Origin: Dermatophagoides farinae | Lineage: Eukaryota > Arthropoda > Arachnida > Sarcoptiformes > Pyroglyphidae | Reading direction: 5' to 3' | Length of the DNA stretch: 64,000 nucleotides | Assembly: GCF_024713945.1 (NCBI RefSeq) | Contig: NC_134681.1 | Location: 3,573,501 to 3,637,500, forward strand | Shown here: piece after piece, positions 13,001 to 23,995 of the stretch | Layout of the letters: every line of letters starts with the position of its first letter | How positions within the stretch are numbered: position 1 is the stretch's first letter | Translations under genes and position numbers: made by a program | Notes under the pieces: generated by a model | Told to the model about the DNA's origin: nothing | The model's database searches: none | Seen by the model: only the letters and a program-made list of their open reading frames with translations

Positions 13001-16000
13001 TTACCACCATTAGCACTACCAGTACTGGCTACTGGAACAGGAGTATTACTAAGACCGGATATTATTTGTGCAATTGAATCATTCTGGCTAACCGATAATG
13101 TCATCGAATATGGTGGAGGTGGTGGTGGTGGCGGTGCCGTAACAGCAGCAGCTGATGTTGTCGCGGACGCTGTTGATGAAAGTGTTGGTGGTGGGGGTGG
13201 TGGTGGCGGTGTAGGCGATTTGCATGACATATCTGAACTTTGTGTTTGTGAATCTAAACTTTGTGTGGATAGCATTAATTTAGTGTTAGAAAATGATATG
13301 GCAGCCATTCGATTCTGATTCTGTTGTTGTACTGCTGAAGAATATGGTGGTGGTGGAGCCGCATGATATCCTGTTTCTGATTTGTTTGCCACCGTTAATG
13401 ATTGTGGATGATGACCAGATGACGAGGAAGATGATGATGATGGTGGTGGTGGTGGTGGTGGTGGTGGCAGTAGGGGTGGGTTTACATTAGACATCGGACC
13501 AGAAGAAATTGATCCACTTGGATAGGGAGGTGGATTCTTGCTTGTCGATAATGATGACATTGATGCTGGTGATACTGAAGAACAGGATGCTGTATAGGCA
13601 GGTGTAGCATGAGCCGAACCACATGATGAAGGTGATGGTGGTGATGTTAATGGAGCTTTTGGTTGTGTCGCTATACCTGTTGGTGCTGTTTTCTGATTCA
13701 TACACATTACAGTCGATATTGCCATCGATGGTGATTGTGATGATGCTATCGATAATTTAACATTGATTGGTGGTAATGTAGGTGCCACAGCTGTTTGTAA
13801 TATCGGTTTCTGAACCTGTTGTGATTTAACCGATTGCATTATGATTGGTGATTGAGAGATTGCTTGTCTAGCTGACCATGGCTGCAACGAATGTTTAGGT
13901 GTCGAAATTGATGTTTCCGATGGCATATTACAACCACTACCACCAGCCAACGGAAGTTGTTGTGATTGTGGAGGTAATGGCTGTACTCTTCGCAAATTCG
14001 TCGTCGTCGTCGTCGATGATGATGTCGACGATTGTGTATGCAGACTTATCGATGATGTTGATGATATTGGTGATGATAATTTACGATGATTGTTATAATT
14101 GGATTGATTTTGTTGTTGCAATTGTTGTGATGATTGATGAAGGCCTTGTCGATGCATTTTTGGTGGCAGTAATACAACCGGTATTGATGCATAATCAGAA
14201 CTTGAACTAATTGTTGGTGTTGGTGATTGCCGACCGGAACTACTTGATGCTGCATACGATGGTGGTGGACTATGTGCAAAGCTTTGACCAGAATAAGCCG
14301 ATAATAAACTATTCGTACTGCCCGTGGCTATTTGATTCATATTTAGATTATGTAATTTTTGTGTCACTTGAGAAACAAGACCGGTTGTTGAATTGTTCAA
14401 GTTTGCTTGAGCTGACGATGATGATGATGTAGCGGATGAATTGATGGTTCCACCCAGAATCGAATTGAATGTTACATTTGCTGGTGCAGCTGTAAATCGA
14501 GAATTAGAAAATGAAATAGGACTTGCACCACGTTGTGGCGATGATGATGTTGCCGATGATGCATAACTGAATGCATTCGGTCGACATTGTACCATGTATG
14601 GTGTTGTACTATTGGTTGTCGTTGTCGTTGTCGTCGTCGTCGTTGAAGATGTCGTTGAGGCTATAATTTGATTCTTCGGTGACATTACAATGTTCGAACC
14701 TGATGATGATCCGGCCATCTGATTTGTGATATAATTTTTTATCTGCATCAAATTATTTTCATTCACTTTTGATGATGGAATCGGTTCCGATGTATTCATT
14801 GTTGTCGGTCGATGTGGCGGCAATGGTGGTGGCGGCAACGGATCTGTAGGCCTAAACGAAGACGAAGTAGACGACAATTGCGATAAAGATGATGGTGGTG
14901 TTGCAGATGATAAATTAGTTGGTGATAATACACGATGTGTATAGGTGGTTCCTGTTGTATTTGTCATCATACCATTGGCTAATGATTGCGTTTTACTGGA
15001 TGAATTTGTACGATTCGTTGAAAATTTTTGTTGTTGTTGTTGTAGCCTATGATATTGTGTTGCCGATGTAGCAATAGAATTAGACAATGCCTGTTGTTCT
15101 TGTTTCTTGTTCGTTGATTGTATTGTTGATAATGGAGGAGCTAGTAGTGGCGGCAGTGATTGTAGAGGTGGTGGTGGTGGTGGCGGTGGTCCAGGACCAG
15201 TTGTTCCACAAATACCGGATGATGATGATCCACCAGATGAATGACAGATAGAATCAAGTGACATTTGATTTATGCTACCATTACTGTTGCTTCGTTGTTG
15301 ATGGGAATTATGATGATGATGATTACTGAAAACTGGATGATGACCACCACCAGTAGCATTTAAGGCATTATTACAACCACCATTAACCATAACGATTGGA
15401 CTATCAGAACGTACGGAACTTGATGCACTTTTTTCACTTGTAGCACCACTATATAAACTTTGTACATCTGAACATTTAAACATTGATGTCGTTGTCATCA
15501 TCATCATCATTGTTGATGCTGATGCTGCTGCTGCGGATGATGATGATGTTGTTGATGATGATGATGATATCGATTTTTTATTAATCACTTTATGCGAATA
15601 TTGCTGTTGCTGTTGTTGTTGTTGTATACGTTGTTGATCAATCACAATTGGATGATGAGAATGTTGTTGTTGTTGTTGTTGTACTTTATTATTATTATGA
15701 TGATGATGAGTATAATGAGATGATGATGTTTCCATTTCTGTTCCAGTTTTTAATTTATCCTTAATTATTGTAATTGAAGCCTATACAATACAATAGATAA
15801 TTAAAATTAGAAAATTAATATAAACCAGAATATTGATCTTTACCTCTGAACCACTACCACCACCACCACCAGCACCAGTTTCAAGTACACGTTTTATTAA
15901 CTGTTGACGATTTACAGCATTCAATAATGTTGTTGTTGTCGATGATGATGATGATGATGATGATTGATGATCATTATTCATCAACATTGTTGATACGGAT

Positions 16001-16580
16001 TTTCCTGTATTTATTCCATGATTTGTTGATTGTTGTTGATATAGAATATTGTTTGACGAATGTGTTGGTGGTAGTGGCGGTTGTGGCCCTATCGATTGAT
16101 GAATATTATGATGGTGTTGTTGTTGTTGTGGTAGTTGTTGTTGTTGTTGCTGCTGTTGATGATGATGATAGCCATGATTTGAATGATGAAGATGGCTATG
16201 ATTATGATGATGATAATTATTATGATTTATATTTGATCCAATCATTGGTGGTGGTACCAATGGTACCGGTGATGATGATGATGATGACTGTTGTTGTTGT
16301 CCACCACCACCACCACCACCACTATTACTACGATGGCCACAATCGGATGCATTAGCAAATGGTTTCAGGGAATTACGAATCTGTTCCAATACATTACGTT
16401 TATATTTTCCTTGACCAATTGTAATCTGCTGTTGTTGTTGTTGTTGTTGCTGCTGCTGCTGCTGGCTTTGTTGTTGTTGTTGTTGTTGCTGGTGTTGTGG
16501 TATTTGACCGGTATGTTGTTGTTGTTGTGGATGTACCAAATGATGTTGATGCTGCTGGTGATGGTGATAATGTGGATATT

Positions 16581-16611
<31 letters not shown>

Positions 16612-16794
16612 TGGTTGATGATGTACCAGATGATAATGATTATGATTACCGGTTCCACTGCTACTACTACTACTACTACAACCACCATTTCCGCCATTAT
16701 TCTGATTATTCAAATTAGAATCCAGCATTGAATTTATTGTTGGATTGGTATCCGAATGAGGACCACCACCACCCGTTTGTAAACTTCGTATCAT
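10088..16794 (-). CDS. LATS/Warts Hippo-pathway serine/threonine kinase, 4 exons, about 2,169 aa
   Basis: Exons in transcript order: 16794-15844, 15780-11642, 11573-11117, 11050-10088, all GT-AG and in frame. LATS phosphorylates YAP/Yorkie to restrain growth. Exon 1 carries the LATS N-terminal motif EQIRNSLKPFANA within poly-Gln/His sequence. Exon 2 encodes a Ser/Gln/Pro-rich region with five PPxY motifs (PPSY, PPPY, PPPY, PPPY, PPSY) suited to WW-domain partners, then the MOB-binding segment (NYSPAAFKFYMEQHVENV) and the kinase N-lobe (IGVGAFGEV, YAMKTL). Exon 3 has HRDIKPDN, DFG and the activation segment AHSLVGTPNYIAPE with its phosphorylatable Ser. Exon 4 has the hydrophobic motif FEFTFRRFF. 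The C-terminus NPVFV resembles the vertebrate LATS1 tail. Length is about double the usual 1,050-1,150 aa, mainly from homopolymer tracts before the kinase. I saw no UBA domain, but the region is repetitive. Confidence 0.96.
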
Positions 16795-18794
16795 CCAAAA
16801 TGTTATAAAATTAAAATTAATTTGATGATGATTCTATTTATAATAATGTGTGAATGATTTGAATGTTTTTTTTCCAAAAACAATTTGAGTGCATTTGTTG
16901 AGTGAGCGTATTGTACTTTGAATTTGTCTTTTGAACATAGTATACGTTTTGTCATAGTTAATAGTTAATTAGTTAATTTGAATCTTCATTTTTCGTTCGT
17001 TCGTTAGTTTGTTTGTACTGATTGGACATTGAATTCATCAATCAATCAATCAAAGATATCGCAGTGTGTGTGTGTGCATTCTACTTTTTCTCTTGTTTTG
17101 TATACTGGAAGAAATTTTTTTTTTGTACTTTTAATTCGTCTGATTGCTTGTGATGACGATGATGATGATGATCATTGTTCAATATGGCACCATTTTAAAG
17201 AATGAATTAGAAAAAAAAATCTGTAAAAAAAACAAAACAGATTAATATTGGTGATTAAAAACAAACCAAAACAAAACAAAACAAAACAAACTAGATGTAT
17301 CAATTCATTGAATTAAATTCATTTGAAAAATAATGACGTATATTATATTGAAAAATTACAAATTCAATGTTTTTGTGTTTATTCAACGTTAAAATAAACA
17401 CGTAGACACACACACACCCACTATAAATATCGAATTTCGTAAATCGTTGTTTTTTCATGTTGTTCTGGTATTTGATGTCAGCATTTAGGCACAAGAAAAA
17501 TATTTATTTTCATCATTCTTGTGTATGATGATTCTTTGTATCTTTGAATAAAATATTTCCACCCACACAATCTAAATTTGATTTCGGTATTTTTTTTTTC
17601 TTTCGTTCGATTCTGATCTGGTTGTTGTTGTTGTCGTATTTTTTTTTTCATCAATATTTTTTTTTGTTTTTGGTTTTGGTTTTCTGCTGCTGCTGGCAGT
17701 GGTTGTGCTATTTTTATAAAATTAACCGCACATTTTTTTCAAATTCATTCGATTTGATTCTGTGTGTGTGTGTGTGTGTGTATGGGAAAACGAAAGGAAT
17801 TTGTTTTTTTTTCTGCATCTGTGATTTGATGATTGTGAATGGAATTTTTCTTTTCATTCATTCATTCTCTCCCTCTCTACACTGACATTGTAATTGTTTG
17901 TTGTTTGCTGATATGGAAGAAGAAGAAGAAGAAGAAACATGCACAGACAATGAAAAACAATTAACAAAATTTAACGATAAATTGAAAAACAACCGGGAAA
18001 AAAAATGGATAGATCAAATCAAATGATCCATATATATCTATTAATCTAATGATTTGACATTTAAAAATAAAAGCTCACCTTTTCCATTTGTGATTGAAAA
18101 GAAAAAAAAATGATGCACAATCAATGATGGCTTCTTACCCATCGTTGTTGATTGATGAGTATTTCGATGTTGTCATTGTCGTTGTTATTAATTATAATTA
18201 ATTAATTAATTATTATTATTATTATTGTCCAAAATGGATGGATTTTGATATTTATCATTATCGTCATCTGTTTGACATTTTTTCTTGCTTTTTTTTAATT
18301 TATTAGTGCATATCCTTTTTATCTATGGCATTAAATTCGATTTATCAAAGAAAAAGAAAATGTGATGATCGTAAATGTTGTCGTTGTTGTTGTTTTAGGA
18401 AAAAAAATGTCAAAATCCAGATTATTTTGTTTGATGGTTGATGATGATTTTTCACTAATCGTTACCGTTGTTGTCGTTATATATTGATTTGATAATTTTA
18501 AAACAAAAAAATAAAGCTAATTGATCACAGGATTTTTCATGAATTTTGGCACACACACACACAATGCACATAAAAATGTAAAAAAAAGTTTTTTGCAAAG
18601 CAAAAAAAAATTGAACTTTGAAATTCTTTGAGCGCGTTATGGTCAAATGTTGATGATTATAATGATGATGATGATGATGAGTAAATTCTTTTTTTTTTGA
18701 ACTTTAATTTGATTTTTTTTCAATTATATTCAATGATGATGATCATGTGGTCATTTTTCTATTTTTCTTTCATGTTTTAATTATTGCTTGTCCC

Positions 18795-18828
<34 letters not shown>

Positions 18829-19944
18829 AACAAAAAAAAACAAAAACAAAATGTCCAAAACGATACGATATTATCATCATTTTCTTATTTTTTTTTATTT
18901 TTCATCATCATCATCAACATCATTATCATAGTTGTCGTTATTATCGCCATCATCATCATCATCATCATCGTCGTCGTCGTTGTTGTTGTCGTTGTTTTCG
19001 TTGAAAAGATGAGGCTCACCAAATCAGCCAATCAAATAAAAAAAAACATAGAAGCATCACTATCAAATAGCATCATCATCGATATATTAGATAGTAAACA
19101 ACACAAACGAATGATGATGATGTTGATGATGAGACAACATCGAACAACAACGAACAAATCGACTAAATAGTCGTCCATCACACATATCATACAAACAAGA
19201 ATGCAAAAGAAAACAAAAATGAAGAATATAAAAGACTGATGATGATGATGATGATGATGATGTTGAGAATGTTTGATGCTCATACGTATATATACGAATA
19301 TATATGTTTATAATGGGCAACAAGAAGCATAAATAAACCTCGAGAGAAGAATTGTTGTGGCTAAAAAAAAAAAAAAAAAAAAAGAAGCACCAAATTCATT
19401 CCATCATTGTATTGTATTCACATCACATTATACATACATAGAATAAGAGTAGTATAGTATATATGTAAGCCAACAATAAATAAATCGTGGTCGTCAGGGT
19501 TCGCTAGTTGTTTTTTCTTTCTTTCATTTGTTTGTTATATGTGGTTCAATGCAATTAGAGCATTATATGTGTGTGTGTATTGAGCATCCATCCATCTATC
19601 CATTCTCATTCATCCATATTTAACAATATTTCTTTTTTGGTTGCTTGGCTGGTTTTTTTTTCTACTTTTTTTTTCTGTTGTTGCTTGGCCTAGCTCTCAT
19701 ACAAAAACATACACACACACACACGGTTACATTATTGAACGAATGGAGGTAAGCAACAGCCACCACCATCACCACCACCACAACCACCAATCAATTCATT
19801 CGGCCTTCATTTTTCTCACATATTTTTGCCTGTTGCTTCGTTGTATTTATTTTTTTTTATATTTGGCTGCTCGTTTTGTTGTTGTTGTTTCCATTTCTTG
19901 TTGTTGTTGCTTGCTTGTTGTTGTTGTTGTTGTTGTTGTTCATG

Positions 19945-19976
<32 letters not shown>

Positions 19977-20667
19977 TTTTTTTTAAGGATTCCATTCTTG
20001 AATTTTGACCCCCTACCAAAATTTTTTTTTTTTTTTTGGTCAATTTTCCCTCTCTCTCTCTCTTTTATGCTTGTGTTCCAATCACAAATCCTGAGTAAGT
20101 AGAAGTAGTGGTTGCATTTCATAGTTTTAATTTTTTTTTTTTACATTCCAATGAACACAAGCAACAAGCAGCTTTTTGGACCGATCAAAAATAAATGAAT
20201 GTGACCACACTTGTTGCTTATAAAATAATGGTGTTGGCGGTGGTGTGGAAATTTCATTTTTTTTTAATTTTTATTCTACATAAAAAAATTAATTTAAACA
20301 TGACATAATTCAAGTCAGATTATAGTATAATATGATTATTGGGAAACCATTTACTCTGGAATGTCGTCAATGGTTCCGTTTGTGTGACCAGAAATCAATG
20401 TGGTATCAGCGAAAAAAAAACCATCTGGACCCAGAAAACATTATTATCCATTGCTGCTGCTGCTGCTACAAAGAAAATCATTTTGGTCTTTGACGAAACA
20501 AAAAAAAAATTCATAAACAATGTTACTGATCAGATATTTTCATAATAAAAACATAAGCGCCGTCTGTACGAAATTTTTTTATTTTTTTTATTGTCAAAAT
20601 AGAAAACAAAAAAAAATTGATTGAGATCAGTGAACAAATAAAACGTGAAAGTAAACGAAAAAAAAAA
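16795..20667. other. Repeat-rich spacer between LATS and RCC1L
   Basis: About 3.9 kb with no recognisable gene. It probably includes the LATS promoter and 5' untranslated exons, and the 3' end of RCC1L. Contents: GT tracts near 17762-17782, GAAGAA near 17919-17936, (CAA)n near 18795-18832, GATGAT/GTCGTC clusters near 18955-19000, a (CA)n tract near 19944-19971 and several long T runs. All open frames are translations of these repeats. A GCGCCGTCTGT motif occurs at 20557-20567. Confidence 0.55.
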
Positions 20668-22419
20668 TCAAATCAATCGATAACCAACAGCAATAGAATG
20701 ATCGATGCCTAAACTTAATTTGATCACATGTGTTGGTATTGATATCTAAATGAAAAATTGGAATTGAAAAATTGAAATGAAAAAAAATATCCGTATACAT
20801 CACGTAAATATGTAACGTACCCGAAATGGAAACATCATATCATGTTTGGTACCGATTCCTAGATTGGCACGATTATTTTTACCCCACATAAATAATTCAC
20901 CTCTATCTATGTGAACAAATGTCGACGATTATGAACAAGTAAACAGGCAATTTACCAACTTACTATTGATGGCACCAAAATGATGTAAACCGGCAATGAT
21001 TTTCGTAATTTTTGTATCCATATTCAATACATTACGACCAAATAGATTTGCATGCAATTCGGTTGGCCATAATTTTTCACGTATATTCGGTCCTAATCCA
21101 AGTATTCCATAACCCCAAACAAATATTGAACCGGAATCTAAATCAGTAAATAAATAGTCAATTTGAATTTGTAATGAAAATTAAAAAAATAAATTCACCA
21201 TTAATTAATGCACACATTGAACCAGCAGCAGCTACATCGGAAATTTTTCCTATCGAATTGTTGTCCACTTTAAGATGTCTAGATGTATGAATTTGTGTCT
21301 GATTCACATTATTGGCCATAGCTAATTGTCCATATTCATTATTACCCCAGCCAAACATTTGTCCTTTTTCTGTGATTCCAGTGAAAAAAAATTAAAGGCT
21401 GAAAATTATCGAACCAATAAAAAAACTTACCATTAATGGCTAATACACAATCACCGGCAGATGAAATTTTGATAATTTTTTCACCTTGAATATCACCGAT
21501 AACTTTGGATAATTTCCATGATGAACGACATACACCATGACCCAATTGGCCATCATCACCCCAACCAAATGAGTAAACAATACCAGATCGGGTTAACGCT
21601 AATGTATGATCAAGACCACAACAAATATCGACTATTGGATCGTTTTGATCATAATCAATTTGATGAACACGTTTAGAGGCAAAATATTTTTCATCCTCCA
21701 CAATTGGACGGCCACATTGACCAAATGAATTGTTACCCAATGTGAACACTGTACACATTGACATTTAAGATCAAAACATAGCCAAAAAAAAAATCAAAAA
21801 ACTCACCGTTATTATGATTGGTCAGACATACAGTATGTGCCCGACCACATGCTACTTTGACCACTTTCTCCATATTTTTTTTATTGCTGTTGTTCAATGG
21901 TAAATCGATAGGCACCGGTTCAGCCACACAGATTAACGGTTCATTTGATTGATTGGATTGAAAACCAATCTGTGAATCAGTATTCAGACCACAGCCAAAC
22001 AATACATGTGTGGAACCATCATAGGTAGCTGCAATCACAGTGAAACCAGAACCTGCTGCTACATCATATACATGACAACGAGGATTCACGAATCGAAGTC
22101 GTTGTGGCGAACGTATCACTGTTCGTTTGGGTATTTCAATTTGACCGGTTGCTTTTTCATATCGACCAAGATGACTTTGACGACCCAAAGCACCGGTTGA
22201 CGAGAATCCCCAACAAAATATCGATTTCGAACGTTTTGTTGAATGTTTCTCATCGGCGAATTGATATTCATCCATGTTCGCTACTTCTTCAGGATCTTGT
22301 GGACGCATTCGTGTTTGTCGTGATTGATTAATGGAAGTCATTGTGTAGGGTCGATGTTTGGTAGTCATCATCATCGTCATTTTTGAAAATGATGACCATC
22401 GATATGATTTAATTAACAT
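20668..22419 (-). CDS. RCC1L (WBSCR16)-like mitochondrial RCC1-repeat protein, 6 exons, 479 aa
   Basis: Exons in order: 22419-21807, 21748-21431, 21369-21199, 21137-20964, 20906-20821, 20745-20668; the last two are short and were found by splice-site and homology reasoning. RCC1L is a seven-bladed beta-propeller protein of mitochondria, linked in mammals to mitoribosome assembly and mitochondrial fusion. Seen here: a basic, Met/Ser/Thr-rich N-terminus compatible with a mitochondrial presequence, then successive RCC1 blades (FCWGFSSTGALGR, VFTLGNNSFGQCGR, YSFGWGDDGQLGHG, MFGWGNNEYGQLA, IFVWGYGILGLGPN, LFMWGKNNRANLGIG). These match RCC1L blade for blade rather than nuclear RCC1 or HERC. The final exon supplies the closing strand ending in GIDHSIAV. 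Length is close to human RCC1L (464 aa). The start faces TMEM177 across 216 bp. Confidence 0.9.
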
Positions 22420-22635
22420 GATGATCGAAATTCAAAATCAATTTCTTTGTATCACAAAACCATGTGGTATAAACAAAATAAAATAAAAAAATAAACATCT
22501 TATATTGTGCCATCTATCGCTAGATAATAAAATCATGCAACAGCAATAAATATGAATAACTTTTCGTCTATAAACTTGGCTCTTGGTCTGATATTCGGCT
22601 GATATTGATGATTGAAATTCATAAAATAACTGAAA
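22420..22635. promoter_or_regulatory. Shared bidirectional promoter region of RCC1L and TMEM177-like genes
   Basis: The two start codons lie 216 bp apart in divergent orientation, so both promoters and 5' leaders must fit in or near this interval unless untranslated exons lie elsewhere. It is AT-rich, has no clear TATA box in a useful position for either gene, and contains a TGCCATCTATCGC motif (22508-22520). The shared function is inferred from spacing. Confidence 0.5.
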
Positions 22636-23810
22636 ATGATGAAACCATTTAGAATTCTTATGATTGGTAATCATTGTCAATGGATGATTGGCCATAGAAT
22701 TTCGTCATTTAATCCATCAAAGAATATCGTTAGATTTGGCTTTCAGCCTGGGCGATATTATGGTTCTAAGCGACCAAATGATTTCATATTTGATGGTGGC
22801 TATTCGAAACATCTTTATCCATTGATTTTCTCAGGTGTTTGTTTGTCCTGGTTTTCATTGCATACAGTGTTCAAAGAAAAAATTGTCACATTAATGGAAG
22901 TACGTGATACTATTCAGTAAGTAACAGTAATAACATTTTTTGTTGATGAATAAATCATCTTTTTTCAAAAAAAAAAAAAAAAAAAAAAAACAGAAAGAAA
23001 CAATCGAAGCTACCGATGAAAGTGGAAGAATTTGTATCCGACACAATAGAAACAAGTCAACTTGATCAATCATTGAAACAAGTACTACCAGCATCATTTT
23101 ATCTATCAAATCAGATTGAACCGATTACTTTAGGCACATTTCAAACTCATTTCGGTGCCTCCATTTTATTGCCATTCTATTTCCAATATGACAACATTGA
23201 TCAAGTGGACGATAGTTATGTGTGCCAAGTGCTTCGTCTCAACTATTCACTATTGTCTCAAGATGAAACAGATGATGGAAAACCTGTGCTGGAACATTTG
23301 AGACAATGTTTGATCATGTCTGCTGATGCTAAACGTTTTGCTTTCACTTCATTAATTCACAATAATTCAATGCCAGCTGGATTCTATGCAGAAATTTTTG
23401 GTCTTTTTGTTTTACCATTTTTAGCTAATGAATCGGCAAATCTAATGCAGCGACGATTACGACTAAAAAATCCGTTGATAAATGTGATGGCTTCTATTCT
23501 GGGTTATTTTAGCTACTACATGATAAATCCATTGTTGAAACAAACACAAACTCGTTATGGCCATTTGTGTGTATACAAATACGAACCATCAGATGTACAA
23601 AAAGGTAGCAAAGAATATTTCGATAAATTGAAACAATTACAATGGATAATCGATAAATATGGTGATGATCATCAATCAAAATCAAATTCGACCAAATGGC
23701 TAATTCATATACTACGCAGTAGTACTTATTATTCATTCGATCAACAACAACAAGATTGTTGTCATTTTGAAAAAAATTTACAATGGTCAAATTTGTTTTT
23801 TTATACATAA
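22636..23810 (+). CDS. TMEM177-like mitochondrial membrane protein, 2 exons, about 365 aa
   Basis: Exons 22636-22916 and 22994-23810, in frame. TMEM177 is an inner-membrane protein that stabilises newly made COX2 during cytochrome c oxidase assembly. The match rests on the family's layout and spaced residues: a short N-terminal hydrophobic segment (about residues 57-75, around SGVCLSWFSL); a central block with the GTFQTHFGASILLPF strand where human TMEM177 has its PVSAGFPRLPAGA region; the LRQCLIMSADAKRFAFTSLIH helix corresponding to LRASLTLSREAQKFALAREV; and two following hydrophobic segments (AEIFGLFVLPFLA, MASILGYFSYYMINPLL). The protein is somewhat longer than human TMEM177 (311 aa). The identification is from remembered family pattern and is weaker than for the neighbours. 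The intron is odd: its acceptor CAG follows 24 consecutive A residues. Confidence 0.65.
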
Positions 23811-23995
23811 TTTTTATTATTATTATCAGTAAACTAAACAAGAAATACAGGATTTTTTTTTATTTCTGTAATGAAACAAACGTCAATTATAATTATGATA
23901 ACAACAATAAACAACAACAACAACAACAAACAACGACAACGAAAAAAAACGAATAAAAATACAATTTCTGTCGTAGTGTGTGCTCTTTTTTTTTG

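Noticed and set aside
12989-13490. Plus-strand frames with Gly and Val runs inside the LATS locus
   Set aside because: They are complementary to Pro/Ser-coding runs (GGT/ACC) of LATS exon 2; no start context, splice sites or homology.
15927-16731. Several long plus-strand frames opposite LATS exon 1 (poly-Val/Leu/Asp/His peptides)
   Set aside because: They are antisense readings of CAA/CAT/CAC-type codon runs in a well-supported kinase gene and show no independent signature.
18784-19004. Ile/Asn/His-rich frames in the LATS-RCC1L spacer
   Set aside because: Triplet-repeat translations (CAA, CAT, GTC) with no conserved residues.
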